Below are positions 53,586 to 62,153 of a stretch of DNA of 64,000 nucleotides, piece by piece (position 1 is the stretch's first letter; the number at the start of each line of letters is the position of its first letter). The stretch covers positions 1,364,001-1,428,000 of the forward strand of contig CP046174.1 in NCBI GenBank assembly GCA_017161075.1, written 5' to 3'. Position numbers and translations under genes: made by a program. This stretch comes from Erysipelotrichaceae bacterium 66202529 (lineage in GTDB: Bacteria > Bacillota_I > Bacilli_A > Erysipelotrichales > Erysipelotrichaceae). The notes under the pieces were generated by a model, which saw only the letters and a program-made list of their open reading frames with translations, was not told the DNA's origin and made no database searches.

Positions 53586-53807
53586 CGTCAGTGAAGAAGC
53601 CCTTCGTATTCATGATGAATAGAATATTGATAGAAAATACAGGATTCTACAATTTGTATACGGATTTTATGATGTGTTTTTGTAATATAAATATATGTAC
53701 TTCATTTGTGAACATATATTTTATACTGTATTCAAAATATAGAAAATACTCTTTTCTAAACAGAACAACCATAGTACAATAACAGTACAGATACAGGAGG
53801 AGTTTGT

Positions 53808-55007
53808 ATGGATATTTCAAATATATATGATGCAAAGGAAGTAGTAAAGGATGTGATTTCCAAAACGCCGCTGGTACATGCGGATAAGCTGCATGAAAAT
53901 TTGTGGATCAAGGCGGAGAATCTGCAGGGGACTGGTGCCTTTAAGCTGCGTGGAGCCTATAATAAGCTGCACAGCCTGACACAGGAGGAACGCGCAAAAG
54001 GGGTGATTGCCGCCAGCGCTGGAAACCATGCACAGGGAGTAGCGTATTCGTGTATGAAGATGGGAATTAAGGGAACAATCGTCATGCCGAAAACAGCGCC
54101 GCTATCCAAGATTGAAGCGACCAGAAGCTATGGTGTTGAGGTGGAGCTGCAGGGAGATACCTTTAACGATGCCTATGAGTACGCAAAAAATCTGCAGGAA
54201 ATTACAGGTGCTGTGTTCATCGAGCCGTTTAATGATGAGTATGTGATTGCCGGTCAGGGAACGATAGGTCTTGAAATACTGGATAAGCTGAGTGATGTGG
54301 ATACGGTCATTGTGCCAATCGGTGGCGGCGGACTGATCAGCGGAATCGCCACTGCAATCAAGGCAATGCGTCCAAGCTGTCGTATCATCGGTGTTCAATC
54401 CGAGCATGCGCCCAGCATGAAGCGTTCCCTGGAGGAAAAGGAAATCATACGGCTGAATGATGTCAGCACGATTGCGGATGGAATCGCTGTAAAATCACCG
54501 GGGACTTTGACATATGATTTATGCTGCAAATATGTGGATGAGGTCGTGACTGTCAGTGAGGAAGAAATCGCAGCGGCAATTCTGACGCTTTTGGAAAAAA
54601 TGAAAATGGTCGCGGAAGGAGCCGGTGCTACGAGTGTTGCGGCGGCAATGTTTGGCAAGGTGGATCTGGAGCATCATAAATGTGTTGCCGTATTGTCCGG
54701 GGGAAACATTGATGTCAATCTGTTATCTAAAATCATCGATCTGGGTCTTATGAAAACCGGACGCAAGGCAGTTATCAATATGAATGTCATGGATAAGCCG
54801 GGGAATCTGTCCCGTATGATTGAACTGATTTCCAGAACCGGAGCTAATATCATTTCTGTGAACCATAACCGAATTCAGAATGCTATGCTGTTTAACCAGT
54901 GCCGTGTAGGTGTCATCATTGAAACAAACGATGCAGCACATATTGAAGAGGTACTAGCAATTCTAAAAAACAACGGGTATGAGCCGCATCTGGTCGAGCA
55001 TGCCTGA
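53808..55007 (+). CDS. ilvA: Threonine ammonia-lyase (threonine dehydratase) with ACT domain
   Basis: 399 residues. PLP enzyme converting threonine to 2-oxobutyrate and ammonia. The Schiff-base lysine lies in GAFKLRGAYNKL (about residues 43-54); the phosphate-binding glycine loop is PIGGGGLISG. A single C-terminal ACT domain (about 325-399, AVINMNVMDKPGNLSRMIEL) is the short 400-residue form common in Firmicutes and seen in the catabolic class; the biosynthetic E. coli form is longer with two ACT-like units. No ilv or leu genes are adjacent, so a catabolic role is possible and tdcB would be an alternative name. AGGAGG precedes the start. Confidence 0.9.
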   Translation: MDISNIYDAKEVVKDVISKTPLVHADKLHENLWIKAENLQGTGAFKLRGAYNKLHSLTQEERAKGVIAASAGNHAQGVAYSCMKMGIKGTIVMPKTAPLSKIEATRSYGVEVELQGDTFNDAYEYAKNLQEITGAVFIEPFNDEYVIAGQGTIGLEILDKLSDVDTVIVPIGGGGLISGIATAIKAMRPSCRIIGVQSEHAPSMKRSLEEKEIIRLNDVSTIADGIAVKSPGTLTYDLCCKYVDEVVTVSEEEIAAAILTLLEKMKMVAEGAGATSVAAAMFGKVDLEHHKCVAVLSGGNIDVNLLSKIIDLGLMKTGRKAVINMNVMDKPGNLSRMIELISRTGANIISVNHNRIQNAMLFNQCRVGVIIETNDAAHIEEVLAILKNNGYEPHLVEHA

Positions 55008-55452
55008 TATTTATATTGATGCGGACGGTTGTCCTGTAATCGAGGAAACCCTGCAGGCAGCAGAGGCTTTTGATTTTCCGGTTATCCTGGTATGTGATAC
55101 CTCCCATGCATTTACCCCTGAAAACGCTTCCGTACTCATGGCGGATAAGGGAAAGGACAGTACAGATTTTCTACTGCTCTCTCATGTAAAAAAAGGAGAC
55201 CTTGTTGTTACACAGGATTACGGTCTTGCGGCACTGGTTCTCAGTAAGCAGGGCTATGCCATATCCTGTAACGGCATTCCCTATACAACAGATAATATAA
55301 ACCGTCTGTTAACCATGCGGCATGTCAGCAGTATGGAGCGAAAGCATAAAATGTACGGCTCACACGCAAAAAAGCGGACACAGCAGGATAATGAGCGCTT
55401 TCTTGATGGCCTGTACGCACTTTGTGAACAGCTGAAAAGCAAGGAGCTTTAA
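55000..55452 (+). CDS. YaiI/YqxD family protein (DUF188)
   Basis: 150 residues. The N-terminal IYIDADGCPVIEE motif, VVTQDYGLAALVLSKQG and GSHAKKRTQQDNERF match the YaiI/YqxD family, thought to have a PIN/NYN-like nuclease fold with the conserved aspartates. The function is not established. The ATG at 55000 overlaps the ilvA stop, which suggests translational coupling; an in-frame ATG at 54979 would add residues not typical of the family. Confidence 0.88.
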   Translation: MPDIYIDADGCPVIEETLQAAEAFDFPVILVCDTSHAFTPENASVLMADKGKDSTDFLLLSHVKKGDLVVTQDYGLAALVLSKQGYAISCNGIPYTTDNINRLLTMRHVSSMERKHKMYGSHAKKRTQQDNERFLDGLYALCEQLKSKEL

Positions 55453-55571
55453 ATCAGCGCAGGGTATTGTTACATAGCTGTAATGATTATTCAATTTTAT
55501 GAACGCATGAAAAAATACCAATACTTCCAAGACTGGTGTTATCGCTGTCTGAAATATGCAAAACAAATAAG

Positions 55572-55604
55572 ACTTGAAGGGTGCTGTACTTTCAAGTTTT
55601 TTTC
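55572..55604 (+). terminator. Terminator after yaiI-like gene
   Basis: ACTTGAA (55572-55578) pairs with TTCAAGT (55591-55597), followed by T7. Confidence 0.8.
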
Positions 55605-55985
55605 TGCTTTTGTATACCCTTTTTGCTTGGCTTCTTATTTGTACTATTTTTTTGCATAATGCATCTACAGCAATTATTTGACTTATTCACACCAATCGTT
55701 TGCATTCTTCATTACTACGAAGCATTTAACTCATATGCTATTTGACTCATGCACATACGCTTATTTATACCATATATTTGCATTCCTGCCTTATCTGACT
55801 TATTGCGAATAATGATTATATATATGGAAATCATCAACATGAAGCCGGTCTTATAACCTCATTTCCAGAATCGTCCAAAGAGGGCGTGGGTTGCAAAATT
55901 ATAAAAAAAATGATATCGTTATGACTCAGGATTTGCATTTACGAAAACCTAAGAAACGACAGTCAGGTGGAATGGAGTGATGTAC
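55605..55985 (+). other. AT-rich non-coding stretch
   Basis: About 380 bases. The phrases TTTGACTTATTCACACC, TTTGACTCATGCACATACGC and TCTGACTTATTGCG recur in degenerate form between 55678 and 55810. No gene is supported. Confidence 0.35.
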
Positions 55986-56813
55986 ATGAAGGAGCTGTAT
56001 GTATCCGAAAGTGGAACAAAGAGCATGGTGAAGAAAATCCGTAAGATGCGCAAGGATGAAATAGATCTCTATTTGAAGGAGCTTGGATGTACTCTTACCT
56101 GTGCGGATATTCAGGCACAGCTGCAGAATACCTACAATGATCTGGCCGTTGCGGATGCGATCTTTCAGACACAGACGATTGATGATTCCCATGCCTCCTT
56201 TCCAAAGTCTTTTATTGATGAAGCGGTGCTGGAAATTGCCAAAAGAGAAGCCTATGGTTTTACGCATTACGGATTGATTTCTGATGCGATTCTTGATCTG
56301 ATGGAGCAGGGCAGTGAGCAGGTTGCCAAAGATCTGATGGAGCAGTTTCGATTACTGTTTAAAACAGCTAGAAGATTTCATATAGACAGTCTGGAAGCGA
56401 TGATGTATCAGGTGAATGATGGCTTGGATATGATCGGTGTTGTGACATTTCTGCTCGATTTGCTTATGGAGGCGGGAAGAACGGATAAGGAACAGTATCG
56501 GACATTGATTGCTTTCGTCGATAAATTTCTGACGGTTTTTTCAAAAACAAGTGATTTCTTCCGGGTTGGCATGCAGTATGAGCAGGCAAAGGCGTATATC
56601 GCTTTAAAATCAAAAAAGGGTGAACAGCTGTTTCAGAAGCTGTTGAATACACACAGCGATGCAACCGATGTGGTATTGCATTATGCGCTGGCATATCTGG
56701 ATGATGATGAGAAGCGCACACGTAAAATTCTGGAGCGCTATGCTTCCCGGCTGGATAAGGAAAGTCCGTCCTATGAGGAAATTCAGGAATTGAAAAAAGA
56801 GATATATAACTAA
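55986..56813 (+). CDS. Hypothetical helical protein, operon partner of the amidase
   Basis: About 275 residues, not recognised. Almost entirely alpha-helical by composition, with a basic N-terminus (MVKKIRKMRKDEID) and C-terminal repeats suggestive of TPR-like hairpins (GEQLFQKLLNTHSDATDVVLHYALAY, given here only in part). No membrane segment, signal peptide or catalytic motif. The start at 55986 is chosen because GGAG lies 8 bases upstream; ATG 55980 and GTG 55977 are too close. It is followed after 14 bases by a cell wall amidase gene, so a role in regulating or scaffolding envelope work is possible but unproven. Confidence 0.65.
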   Translation: MKELYVSESGTKSMVKKIRKMRKDEIDLYLKELGCTLTCADIQAQLQNTYNDLAVADAIFQTQTIDDSHASFPKSFIDEAVLEIAKREAYGFTHYGLISDAILDLMEQGSEQVAKDLMEQFRLLFKTARRFHIDSLEAMMYQVNDGLDMIGVVTFLLDLLMEAGRTDKEQYRTLIAFVDKFLTVFSKTSDFFRVGMQYEQAKAYIALKSKKGEQLFQKLLNTHSDATDVVLHYALAYLDDDEKRTRKILERYASRLDKESPSYEEIQELKKEIYN

Positions 56814-56827
56814 CATGAGGTGATTTC

Positions 56828-57580
56828 ATGCAGAAAAATTTTGTACAGCGACATATCCTGTTCTTTTCCATCATCGTATTCTGCTTTCTTGTTGTTCCGT
56901 TTATCCGGAATGTCTATGCACAGGAACAGGCAGAGAAAAAAGAACAGGCAGAAACGATTATTATCCGTACACAGAAGCAGGCAGAACAAAAAAAGGTGAC
57001 AAAGCGCCGTGTTGTTCTGGATGCTGGACATGGAGGCTATGACGATGGCAGTGTAGCGGCAGATGGTACGAAGGAAAAAACGATTACGTTACAGTTGACA
57101 AAGAAGATCGGAAGGCTGCTGGAGAAGCAGGATGTCGATGTTGTTTATACCAGAACAAGTGATAAGGTGTCCTGGCCGTCAGATAATGAAAAGGATTTGC
57201 TGGAGCGCTCCCGCATTGCCAATACATCCAAGGCGGATTATTTTGTATCCATCCATCTGAATTCTTCAGATACCGATCAGAGCTCGGCGAAGGGAACGGA
57301 AATATGGGTGCGAAGCAGTGACACTAAAAGCCGTGAGCTGGCACAGATGGTAAATAAGCAGCTGGAAAAGCTGTCCGGTATCAAAAGCAGAGGATTGAAG
57401 GAGGAAGCGGATGCTCCGTTATCGCTTGTGGAATATACGCATATTCCCACCATTCTTGTAGAAGCTGGATTTCTGTCAAACAGCTCGGATCTTTCCTATT
57501 TGAAATCAGAGAAGCAGCAGGATGCCATGGCACAGGCAATAACAGAAGGAATATTGCATGCGTTTGATCAATCGTCATAA
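56828..57580 (+). CDS. N-acetylmuramoyl-L-alanine amidase (Amidase_3, CwlD-like)
   Basis: 250 residues. An N-terminal signal anchor (about 10-30, ILFFSIIVFCFLVVPFI) and a short Gln/Lys/Glu-rich coiled linker precede the zinc amidase domain (about 58-245). Catalytic and zinc ligands are seen in VLDAGHGGYDDG, a Glu in KEKTITLQ, SIHLNS and VEAGFLSN. It cleaves the bond between muramic acid and the stem peptide. The size and single domain match CwlD-type spore cortex amidases, but no sporulation promoter is evident. AGGTGATTTC precedes the ATG. Confidence 0.9.
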   Translation: MQKNFVQRHILFFSIIVFCFLVVPFIRNVYAQEQAEKKEQAETIIIRTQKQAEQKKVTKRRVVLDAGHGGYDDGSVAADGTKEKTITLQLTKKIGRLLEKQDVDVVYTRTSDKVSWPSDNEKDLLERSRIANTSKADYFVSIHLNSSDTDQSSAKGTEIWVRSSDTKSRELAQMVNKQLEKLSGIKSRGLKEEADAPLSLVEYTHIPTILVEAGFLSNSSDLSYLKSEKQQDAMAQAITEGILHAFDQSS

Positions 57581-57656
57581 AATAATGAAAAACCTGCAAA
57601 TTTTACTGTAAAAATGATACAATATGCCGTATACTATAGGAAAAGGAGGAATGTTT

Positions 57657-58358
57657 ATGTTTGAACGTAACGAAGATTATTTTGAGCCGCAATATACAGC
57701 TACCAGTCTGCAGAAGCATGCTGTACGAACATTTGGATGGATGACATTGGGTCTTCTGGTGACTACGGCTACTGCATTTGCTGTATACTCCACAGATTTG
57801 ATTTACTATATTTACAGCAACAGGTTCGCACCGCTGATTCTGCTTATTGCACAGTTTGGTGTCGTAATTGCTCTGGGTGCACGACTGATGAAAATATCCG
57901 CAACAGGTGCCAAGGTTTTATTCCTTGCCTACTCTATGCTGACAGGAATTACATTTTCCACACTGGCAGTTGTTTATCTGCCGGGAACGCTGGCGATGGC
58001 ATTCCTGATGACGACCGTTTATTTTGGAAGTCTTGCTGTTATCGGCTATACGACAAAAATGAATCTGCTTCGGTTTGGGCCGATTCTGTTTGGAAGTCTG
58101 CTTGCGCTTATCATCACTGAGGTTATTATGATGTTTATGGGGGCAGATACCAGTACGATGCTGATCAGTGCCATCGGACTTTTGATCTTTACCGGACTGA
58201 CTGCTTATGACGCACAGAAAATGAAGGCGCTGTATGCAAGCTATGAGGGGGATGAAGAAATGCTGAAAAAGCTTTCCATCTACTCTGCCTTTGAATTATA
58301 TCTTGACTTTATCAATATTTTCCTGTATATTCTGCGCTTTATCGGAAACAGAGATTAG
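57657..58358 (+). CDS. Bax inhibitor-1 family membrane protein
   Basis: 233 residues with seven hydrophobic segments. The family pattern is visible: N-terminal SLQKHAVRTFGWMTLGLLVT, central LFLAYSMLTGITFS, and the C-terminal ending with AYDAQKMKALYASYEGDEEM, ELYLDFINIFLYILRFIG. The paired aspartates of BsYetJ-type pH-sensitive calcium leak channels appear to be present in the last helices (YDAQ, YLDF). AAAGGAGG lies 8 bases before ATG 57657, preferred over 57651 and 57624. Role: calcium leak or membrane stress, by family knowledge only. Confidence 0.88.
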   Translation: MFERNEDYFEPQYTATSLQKHAVRTFGWMTLGLLVTTATAFAVYSTDLIYYIYSNRFAPLILLIAQFGVVIALGARLMKISATGAKVLFLAYSMLTGITFSTLAVVYLPGTLAMAFLMTTVYFGSLAVIGYTTKMNLLRFGPILFGSLLALIITEVIMMFMGADTSTMLISAIGLLIFTGLTAYDAQKMKALYASYEGDEEMLKKLSIYSAFELYLDFINIFLYILRFIGNRD

Positions 58359-58414
58359 ACGATATACAAAAAAGGTCTTACTCAGGAATGAGTAATGCAT
58401 TTGCAAAACCAAAG

Positions 58415-58451
58415 GAAGAAGACTCCTGTGTATGGGATGTCTTCTTTTTTG
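58415..58451 (+). terminator. Terminator after Bax inhibitor-1 gene
   Basis: GAAGAAGAC (58415-58423) pairs with GTCTTCTTT (58439-58447), with the T run continuing. Confidence 0.85.
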
Positions 58452-58622
58452 TAGCTGTATCTGATATAAGAAAGAACCGTGAATCAGGTGTTCATACACT
58501 TTAAAGTATAACAAAAAAAGAGACTTCCAAATCCGTTGATAGGATTTCAATCAACAGATATTGAAAGCTCTTATTTTCCATGTTCGCGTTTAGCAGGAAC
58601 GAAGAAGCAGCCAGGCTCCTTT

Positions 58623-59486
58623 TTATTTTTTGATGTTCAGATAATTTGCTATATTTGCATTTGGGTCTATCACAGGCTCTATAGTTTCGCTTTTACTGCT
58701 CATGATGACTGTAAGTCCCGGGCCATGACCGCTCGTATAGGAATCCGCATGGACGACAATACCGACAGATACCGCTCCCTTGCGGTAATGCGGCCCGTTG
58801 TGATTATCATGATCCTGTATCAGAACCAGATCACCAAAACGCAGCTTGTTAATTCCGAAGGCTTCATTAGCCTCAGCATCCTGCGTCATAATATCATAAT
58901 CTCCCAGCATAGTGGTAGCACTACCCAGACCGCTTCCCATGAGGTAGGCGGGAACACAGGTGACAACCGGTATTTTTATCTTCTCCCCCTGTTCCTCAAT
59001 TCCCAGCTGCTCAAACAGCTCGGGATCGATATTCATCAGCTGTATTTCCTCGTGATCCTGCAGCTTCAGTCCCTGACCGCATGCCTTAATCAATACTTTG
59101 TCATCAACCGTCATCAGTTCTAGCGTTTCATCATCAAAATACACCATCACATGATCAATACCGCCATGCTTTCCTGTTACATATCCTTTTCTGCCCTTGG
59201 CATCACCGGTAATGATTTTGGCAGGATTTCCAATACAGGCAAATGCCTGCAATGCATTGTTTTCTTTTTCCACTGGATTTTTCAGACTGACACCTGGTTC
59301 TATATGGTCTCCTGCTATTCCCATACAGGAATCACCGATTTTATAATTGTAAATGATTCCTCCGGTCGCCATGGGAATTCTTCCATATCCATCGTATCCT
59401 ACCCGGTATCCGTTACCACTCATAACCGGATGATCCACCTTGCCCTGTACACTCATGACAGGTAAAAAAGCTTTGTTTGTTTGCAT
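58623..59486 (-). CDS. DUF4438 family protein
   Basis: 287 residues. Matches the DUF4438 (PF14505) family of anaerobes, including Thermotoga TM1086, by DSCMGIAGDHIEPGVSL, GRKGYVTGKHGGIDHVMVYF, DPELFEQLGI and the late LVLIQDHDNHNGPHYRKGAVSVGI with HADSYTSGHGPG. The His- and Asp-rich DHDNHNGPHY segment looks metal-binding. Structures are known for the family but no activity is established. Monocistronic with its own promoter; convergent to the upstream gene. Confidence 0.85.
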   Translation of the reverse strand: MQTNKAFLPVMSVQGKVDHPVMSGNGYRVGYDGYGRIPMATGGIIYNYKIGDSCMGIAGDHIEPGVSLKNPVEKENNALQAFACIGNPAKIITGDAKGRKGYVTGKHGGIDHVMVYFDDETLELMTVDDKVLIKACGQGLKLQDHEEIQLMNIDPELFEQLGIEEQGEKIKIPVVTCVPAYLMGSGLGSATTMLGDYDIMTQDAEANEAFGINKLRFGDLVLIQDHDNHNGPHYRKGAVSVGIVVHADSYTSGHGPGLTVIMSSKSETIEPVIDPNANIANYLNIKK

Positions 59487-59525
59487 ATCGTCTCTCCTCG
59501 CTTTTCATGCTTTGCATCTTCTTAT

Positions 59526-59554
59526 ATTTTACTATAACAAGGACACAGCTTCAA
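59526..59554 (-). promoter_or_regulatory. Promoter of the DUF4438 gene
   Basis: Minus strand TTGAAG (59554-59549), 17-base spacer, TAAAAT (59531-59526), about 40 bases before the ATG. Confidence 0.55.
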
Positions 59555-59765
59555 TGTGTTATTATGATGTTATCCGTGCTTTATCATAGTGATATCCACA
59601 GGGGAATTCACAATGCTGAAACAAACGTCTTCAGCTATCGTATATGAGGCTTGTGACAGATAGGAAAAAATGAGAATAGGGGATATCGACAGGAGCTTAC
59701 TGCATCGAACGCTGTATAAATTTGCGCCAATACGGAAAGTAACCCACACTTATCACATATGCTTA

Positions 59766-59774
59766 TGATATAAT
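59766..59774 (+). promoter_or_regulatory. Extended -10 promoter of the aspartic protease-like gene
   Basis: TGATATAAT (59766-59774), about 22 bases before the ATG. The preceding stretch from 59555 shows nothing else. Confidence 0.5.
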
Positions 59775-59796
59775 CAGACACATGAGAGGTGATGAT

Positions 59797-60762
59797 ATGC
59801 ATAGCTGTAAGGTTCATAGCCGCAGTGCTGTACAGGTGAGTGCAGCAGAATATGATGCGCAGTACAAACAAGTATCCTCCGGTCTGTTTTCCAGTGCCTT
59901 ATCAAAAGCACAGAAGCAGATCATGCAGAAGGAGCATGCATGGGAGAAACAGCTGTATCAGGATGAATTTACACTGCCGCTTTCAAGGAATATGTTTGGT
60001 CTGTTTACAATCCCGGTGTATATCAACCATATACGTGCTGTTTTTGTCGTGGATACCGGGGCACAGATCAGTGGCATTAAAAGTGAACGGCTTGCTCATT
60101 TTCAGATGAAAAAGGCACCCGGAAGCTTACAGATTGGAAGCATTGGCGGTAAGATGAGAGATATGCAGGGGCTGGTTGCGGATTCGATGCAGATGGGAGC
60201 GCTGGAAATACGCAATATGGCAATGATCGCACTAGATTCTTCCGACTTTACCTTACGCTTTGGAAACATAGATTTATTTGGCTTCGATGGCATTCTGGGC
60301 TGGGATATTTTACATCAGCTCGATTTTGAAATGGATGATATCGCGAAGCAATTTCTTGTCGTAAAAAACCGTTTCCGTCTTCCATATCCCAATATGATAA
60401 AGGGAGGCTTTCCCTGTATTCTGGCAAAGCGTTCAGATGGCGGCATTTCCCTGTTTGGCTTTGACAGCGGCTCCCGTGTAAGCTGGATTGGAGAATCGGC
60501 TGTTCGTGAGCATGCATTACAGATCGTACACGAGGGAAGCGCGATGGGATTTGGTGTTCATGGCCTAGAAAAGATGGATTTGAAGATTGTAAAAGAATGG
60601 ACGTTATTTGTAGATAAGGCGGAAATCACCTTAAAGGATACGATGACGGGACGTGTGGATTTATTTGATCATTTTACGTTTGACGGTGTATTTGGCAATG
60701 AAATCTTCAAACGGCGCCGTATACGCATTATCAACAGTGCGGGTATGGTTTTACTGGCATAA
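59797..60762 (+). CDS. Two-lobed aspartic protease-like protein (tandem retropepsin-like domains)
   Basis: 321 residues, no signal peptide or membrane segment. Lobe 1 (about 60-190) has FVVDTGAQISGI with the catalytic-type DTGA at Asp86 and the hydrophobic-hydrophobic-Gly partner FDGILG (163-168). Lobe 2 (about 200-318) has LFGFDSGSRVSWI with DSGS at Asp223 and FDGVFG (295-300). The two units have the same order and nearly the same spacing (about 79 and 74 residues from Asp to the Gly motif), so the gene looks internally duplicated, like pepsin in one chain. Bacterial retropepsin-like proteins usually have one lobe and dimerise. An N-terminal helical part (1-55) is unexplained. GAGAGGTGA supports ATG 59797. 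Confidence 0.75.
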   Translation: MHSCKVHSRSAVQVSAAEYDAQYKQVSSGLFSSALSKAQKQIMQKEHAWEKQLYQDEFTLPLSRNMFGLFTIPVYINHIRAVFVVDTGAQISGIKSERLAHFQMKKAPGSLQIGSIGGKMRDMQGLVADSMQMGALEIRNMAMIALDSSDFTLRFGNIDLFGFDGILGWDILHQLDFEMDDIAKQFLVVKNRFRLPYPNMIKGGFPCILAKRSDGGISLFGFDSGSRVSWIGESAVREHALQIVHEGSAMGFGVHGLEKMDLKIVKEWTLFVDKAEITLKDTMTGRVDLFDHFTFDGVFGNEIFKRRRIRIINSAGMVLLA

Positions 60763-60797
60763 CTGGGTGCCTGCTTATCATAAGGAGGTTATGATAT

Positions 60798-60857
60798 TGT
60801 ACAGCTTTTGATAGACGAAAGTTGATATGCGGTATGTGTAGATGCAAAAGCTGTACA
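60798..60857. repeat. Perfect 13-bp inverted repeat
   Basis: TGTACAGCTTTTG (60798-60810) and CAAAAGCTGTACA (60845-60857) flank a 34-base loop. A stranded AAGGAGGTT-ATG at 60783-60793 opens only six codons. Confidence 0.7.
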
Positions 60858-60918
60858 GCCTGAGGTAACATAGGATGGCAGGGGAATGACACATTAGCAA
60901 CCATGCTTAGGAATCCTG

Positions 60919-60990
60919 CAGGTGCCTTGTTTCTTCCCTTGTGAGGCGCCTGAAACAGTGCTGCATCTACAGCTTGCTGTTGTTTTTTTT
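60919..60990 (+). terminator. Double hairpin with T8 before the cyclophilin gene
   Basis: CAGGTGCCT (60919-60927) pairs with AGGCGCCTG (60944-60952, one G-U). Then AACAG (60954-60958) pairs with CTGTT (60977-60981), followed by eight T (60983-60990). Confidence 0.6.
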
Positions 60991-61033
60991 GTCGTATTAT
61001 AGTATATTTATAGAATGAAATGGAGGAATGAAC

Positions 61034-61471
61034 ATGATATACCATGGAACAATAACAATGGAAAATGGGGCAGTGCTCCCCTTTGAGCTGTATCCGGAGG
61101 ATGCTCCGGTAACGGTGGAAAATTTCGTTAAGCTGGTGAAGGAGGGCTATTATGATGGCAAGACCTTTCACCGCGTCATAAAAAACTTTGTGTCTCAGGG
61201 AGGCTGTCCATATGGAACAGGTGCCGGTGATCTGGGCTATACGATTCCATGCGAAACGGAAAACAATCCGCACAAGCATGAGGAGGGAAGTCTGTCGATG
61301 GCTCACCGCGGTAAAGATACCGGCTGCTGTCAGTTCTTTATCTGCCACTGCCCGCAGCCGCATCTGGATGGTGTGCACACTGTGTTTGGCAAGGTAACGG
61401 ATAACATGGGAGCTGTTCGCAGTATGCGCAACGGCGATGTTATGACGAAAGTGATCATCGAGGAAGAATAG
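61034..61471 (+). CDS. Peptidyl-prolyl cis-trans isomerase, cyclophilin type
   Basis: 145 residues, a compact cytoplasmic cyclophilin. Core motifs: [36 protein letters not shown] with the catalytic Arg in FHRV, the [19 protein letters not shown] region and [11 protein letters not shown]. It speeds proline isomerisation in protein folding. GGAGG precedes; the ATG at 61034 gives better spacing than 61028. First gene of a run of four close genes on the plus strand. Confidence 0.94.
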   Translation: MIYHGTITMENGAVLPFELYPEDAPVTVENFVKLVKEGYYDGKTFHRVIKNFVSQGGCPYGTGAGDLGYTIPCETENNPHKHEEGSLSMAHRGKDTGCCQFFICHCPQPHLDGVHTVFGKVTDNMGAVRSMRNGDVMTKVIIEEE

Positions 61472-61472
61472 C

Positions 61473-61817
61473 ATGGATGATGTCAAACGACTGGGAACAC
61501 CGCTGCTGATTATCGTGCTTTCAGCATTTCTTACCAAGCTGGTGGAAACATGGCTGAAGGGAAGCTTTGTACATACGCTGCTGATTATCATCATGGTTGC
61601 TTCTCTGTTTATGTTTGGTGTCTCACTGAACCGAAAGAAGCGAAGCAATGCTGTATTTCGCAAGGTTGTCGCAATCGTTATCGTACTGCTGCTGCTTTTC
61701 ATGCAGCTGGGCTTTCTGGATCTGGCTGTCGTGAACCGCTGGTTTGCTTATCTGGGCATGGGATCCTTTTATATCAATATGCTGTATATTTTCTGCGGCT
61801 ATCTGTTCATAGATTAG
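61473..61817 (+). CDS. Small integral membrane protein
   Basis: 114 residues with three to four hydrophobic segments (about 10-25, 35-52, 63-80, 92-112) and a basic loop NRKKRSNAVFRK between the second and third. No family recognised. One base separates it from the cyclophilin stop and 9 bases from the rhodanese start, so it belongs to the same operon. A membrane partner of the rhodanese is possible, but there is no direct evidence. Confidence 0.65.
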   Translation: MDDVKRLGTPLLIIVLSAFLTKLVETWLKGSFVHTLLIIIMVASLFMFGVSLNRKKRSNAVFRKVVAIVIVLLLLFMQLGFLDLAVVNRWFAYLGMGSFYINMLYIFCGYLFID

Positions 61818-61826
61818 GAGGAAGTT

Positions 61827-62153
61827 ATGTTTGGATTTTCTTTTGATAAAACAATGGAAGAAGTAAAAAAGGAGCTGGATGAACAAAAGGACATCCAGCT
61901 GCTGGATGTGCGCGAAGCGGATGAATACCGTGAGGGACATATTCCCGGGGCAGACCTATTGCCATTGAGTGAGCTGGAGACCAGGGCGAAGGATATTGTA
62001 GAGGTGCGCAAATTGCATTATGTATACTGCCGCAGTGGTCAGCGTTCTAGAACTGCTGTGAAAAAGCTGAAGGCTATGGGATATGATCAACTGTATAACA
62101 TCGGCGGAATTGTGCATTGGCCGTATGAACAGAAAGCGGGGAATGAGAAATGA
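61827..62153 (+). CDS. Rhodanese-like domain protein
   Basis: 108 residues, one rhodanese domain. LLDVREADEYREGHIPGADLLPL and the active-site loop YVYCRSGQRSRTA (catalytic Cys near residue 71) are intact. The six-residue CRSGQR loop is typical of sulfurtransferases of the GlpE/PspE type. It may carry persulfide sulfur. AGGAGG precedes the ATG; overlaps the phosphatase gene by 4 bases. Confidence 0.92.
   Translation: MFGFSFDKTMEEVKKELDEQKDIQLLDVREADEYREGHIPGADLLPLSELETRAKDIVEVRKLHYVYCRSGQRSRTAVKKLKAMGYDQLYNIGGIVHWPYEQKAGNEK

Noticed and set aside
53297..53807. T-box leader before ilvA
   Set aside because: No T-box GGTGG motif, specifier hairpin or antiterminator is visible.
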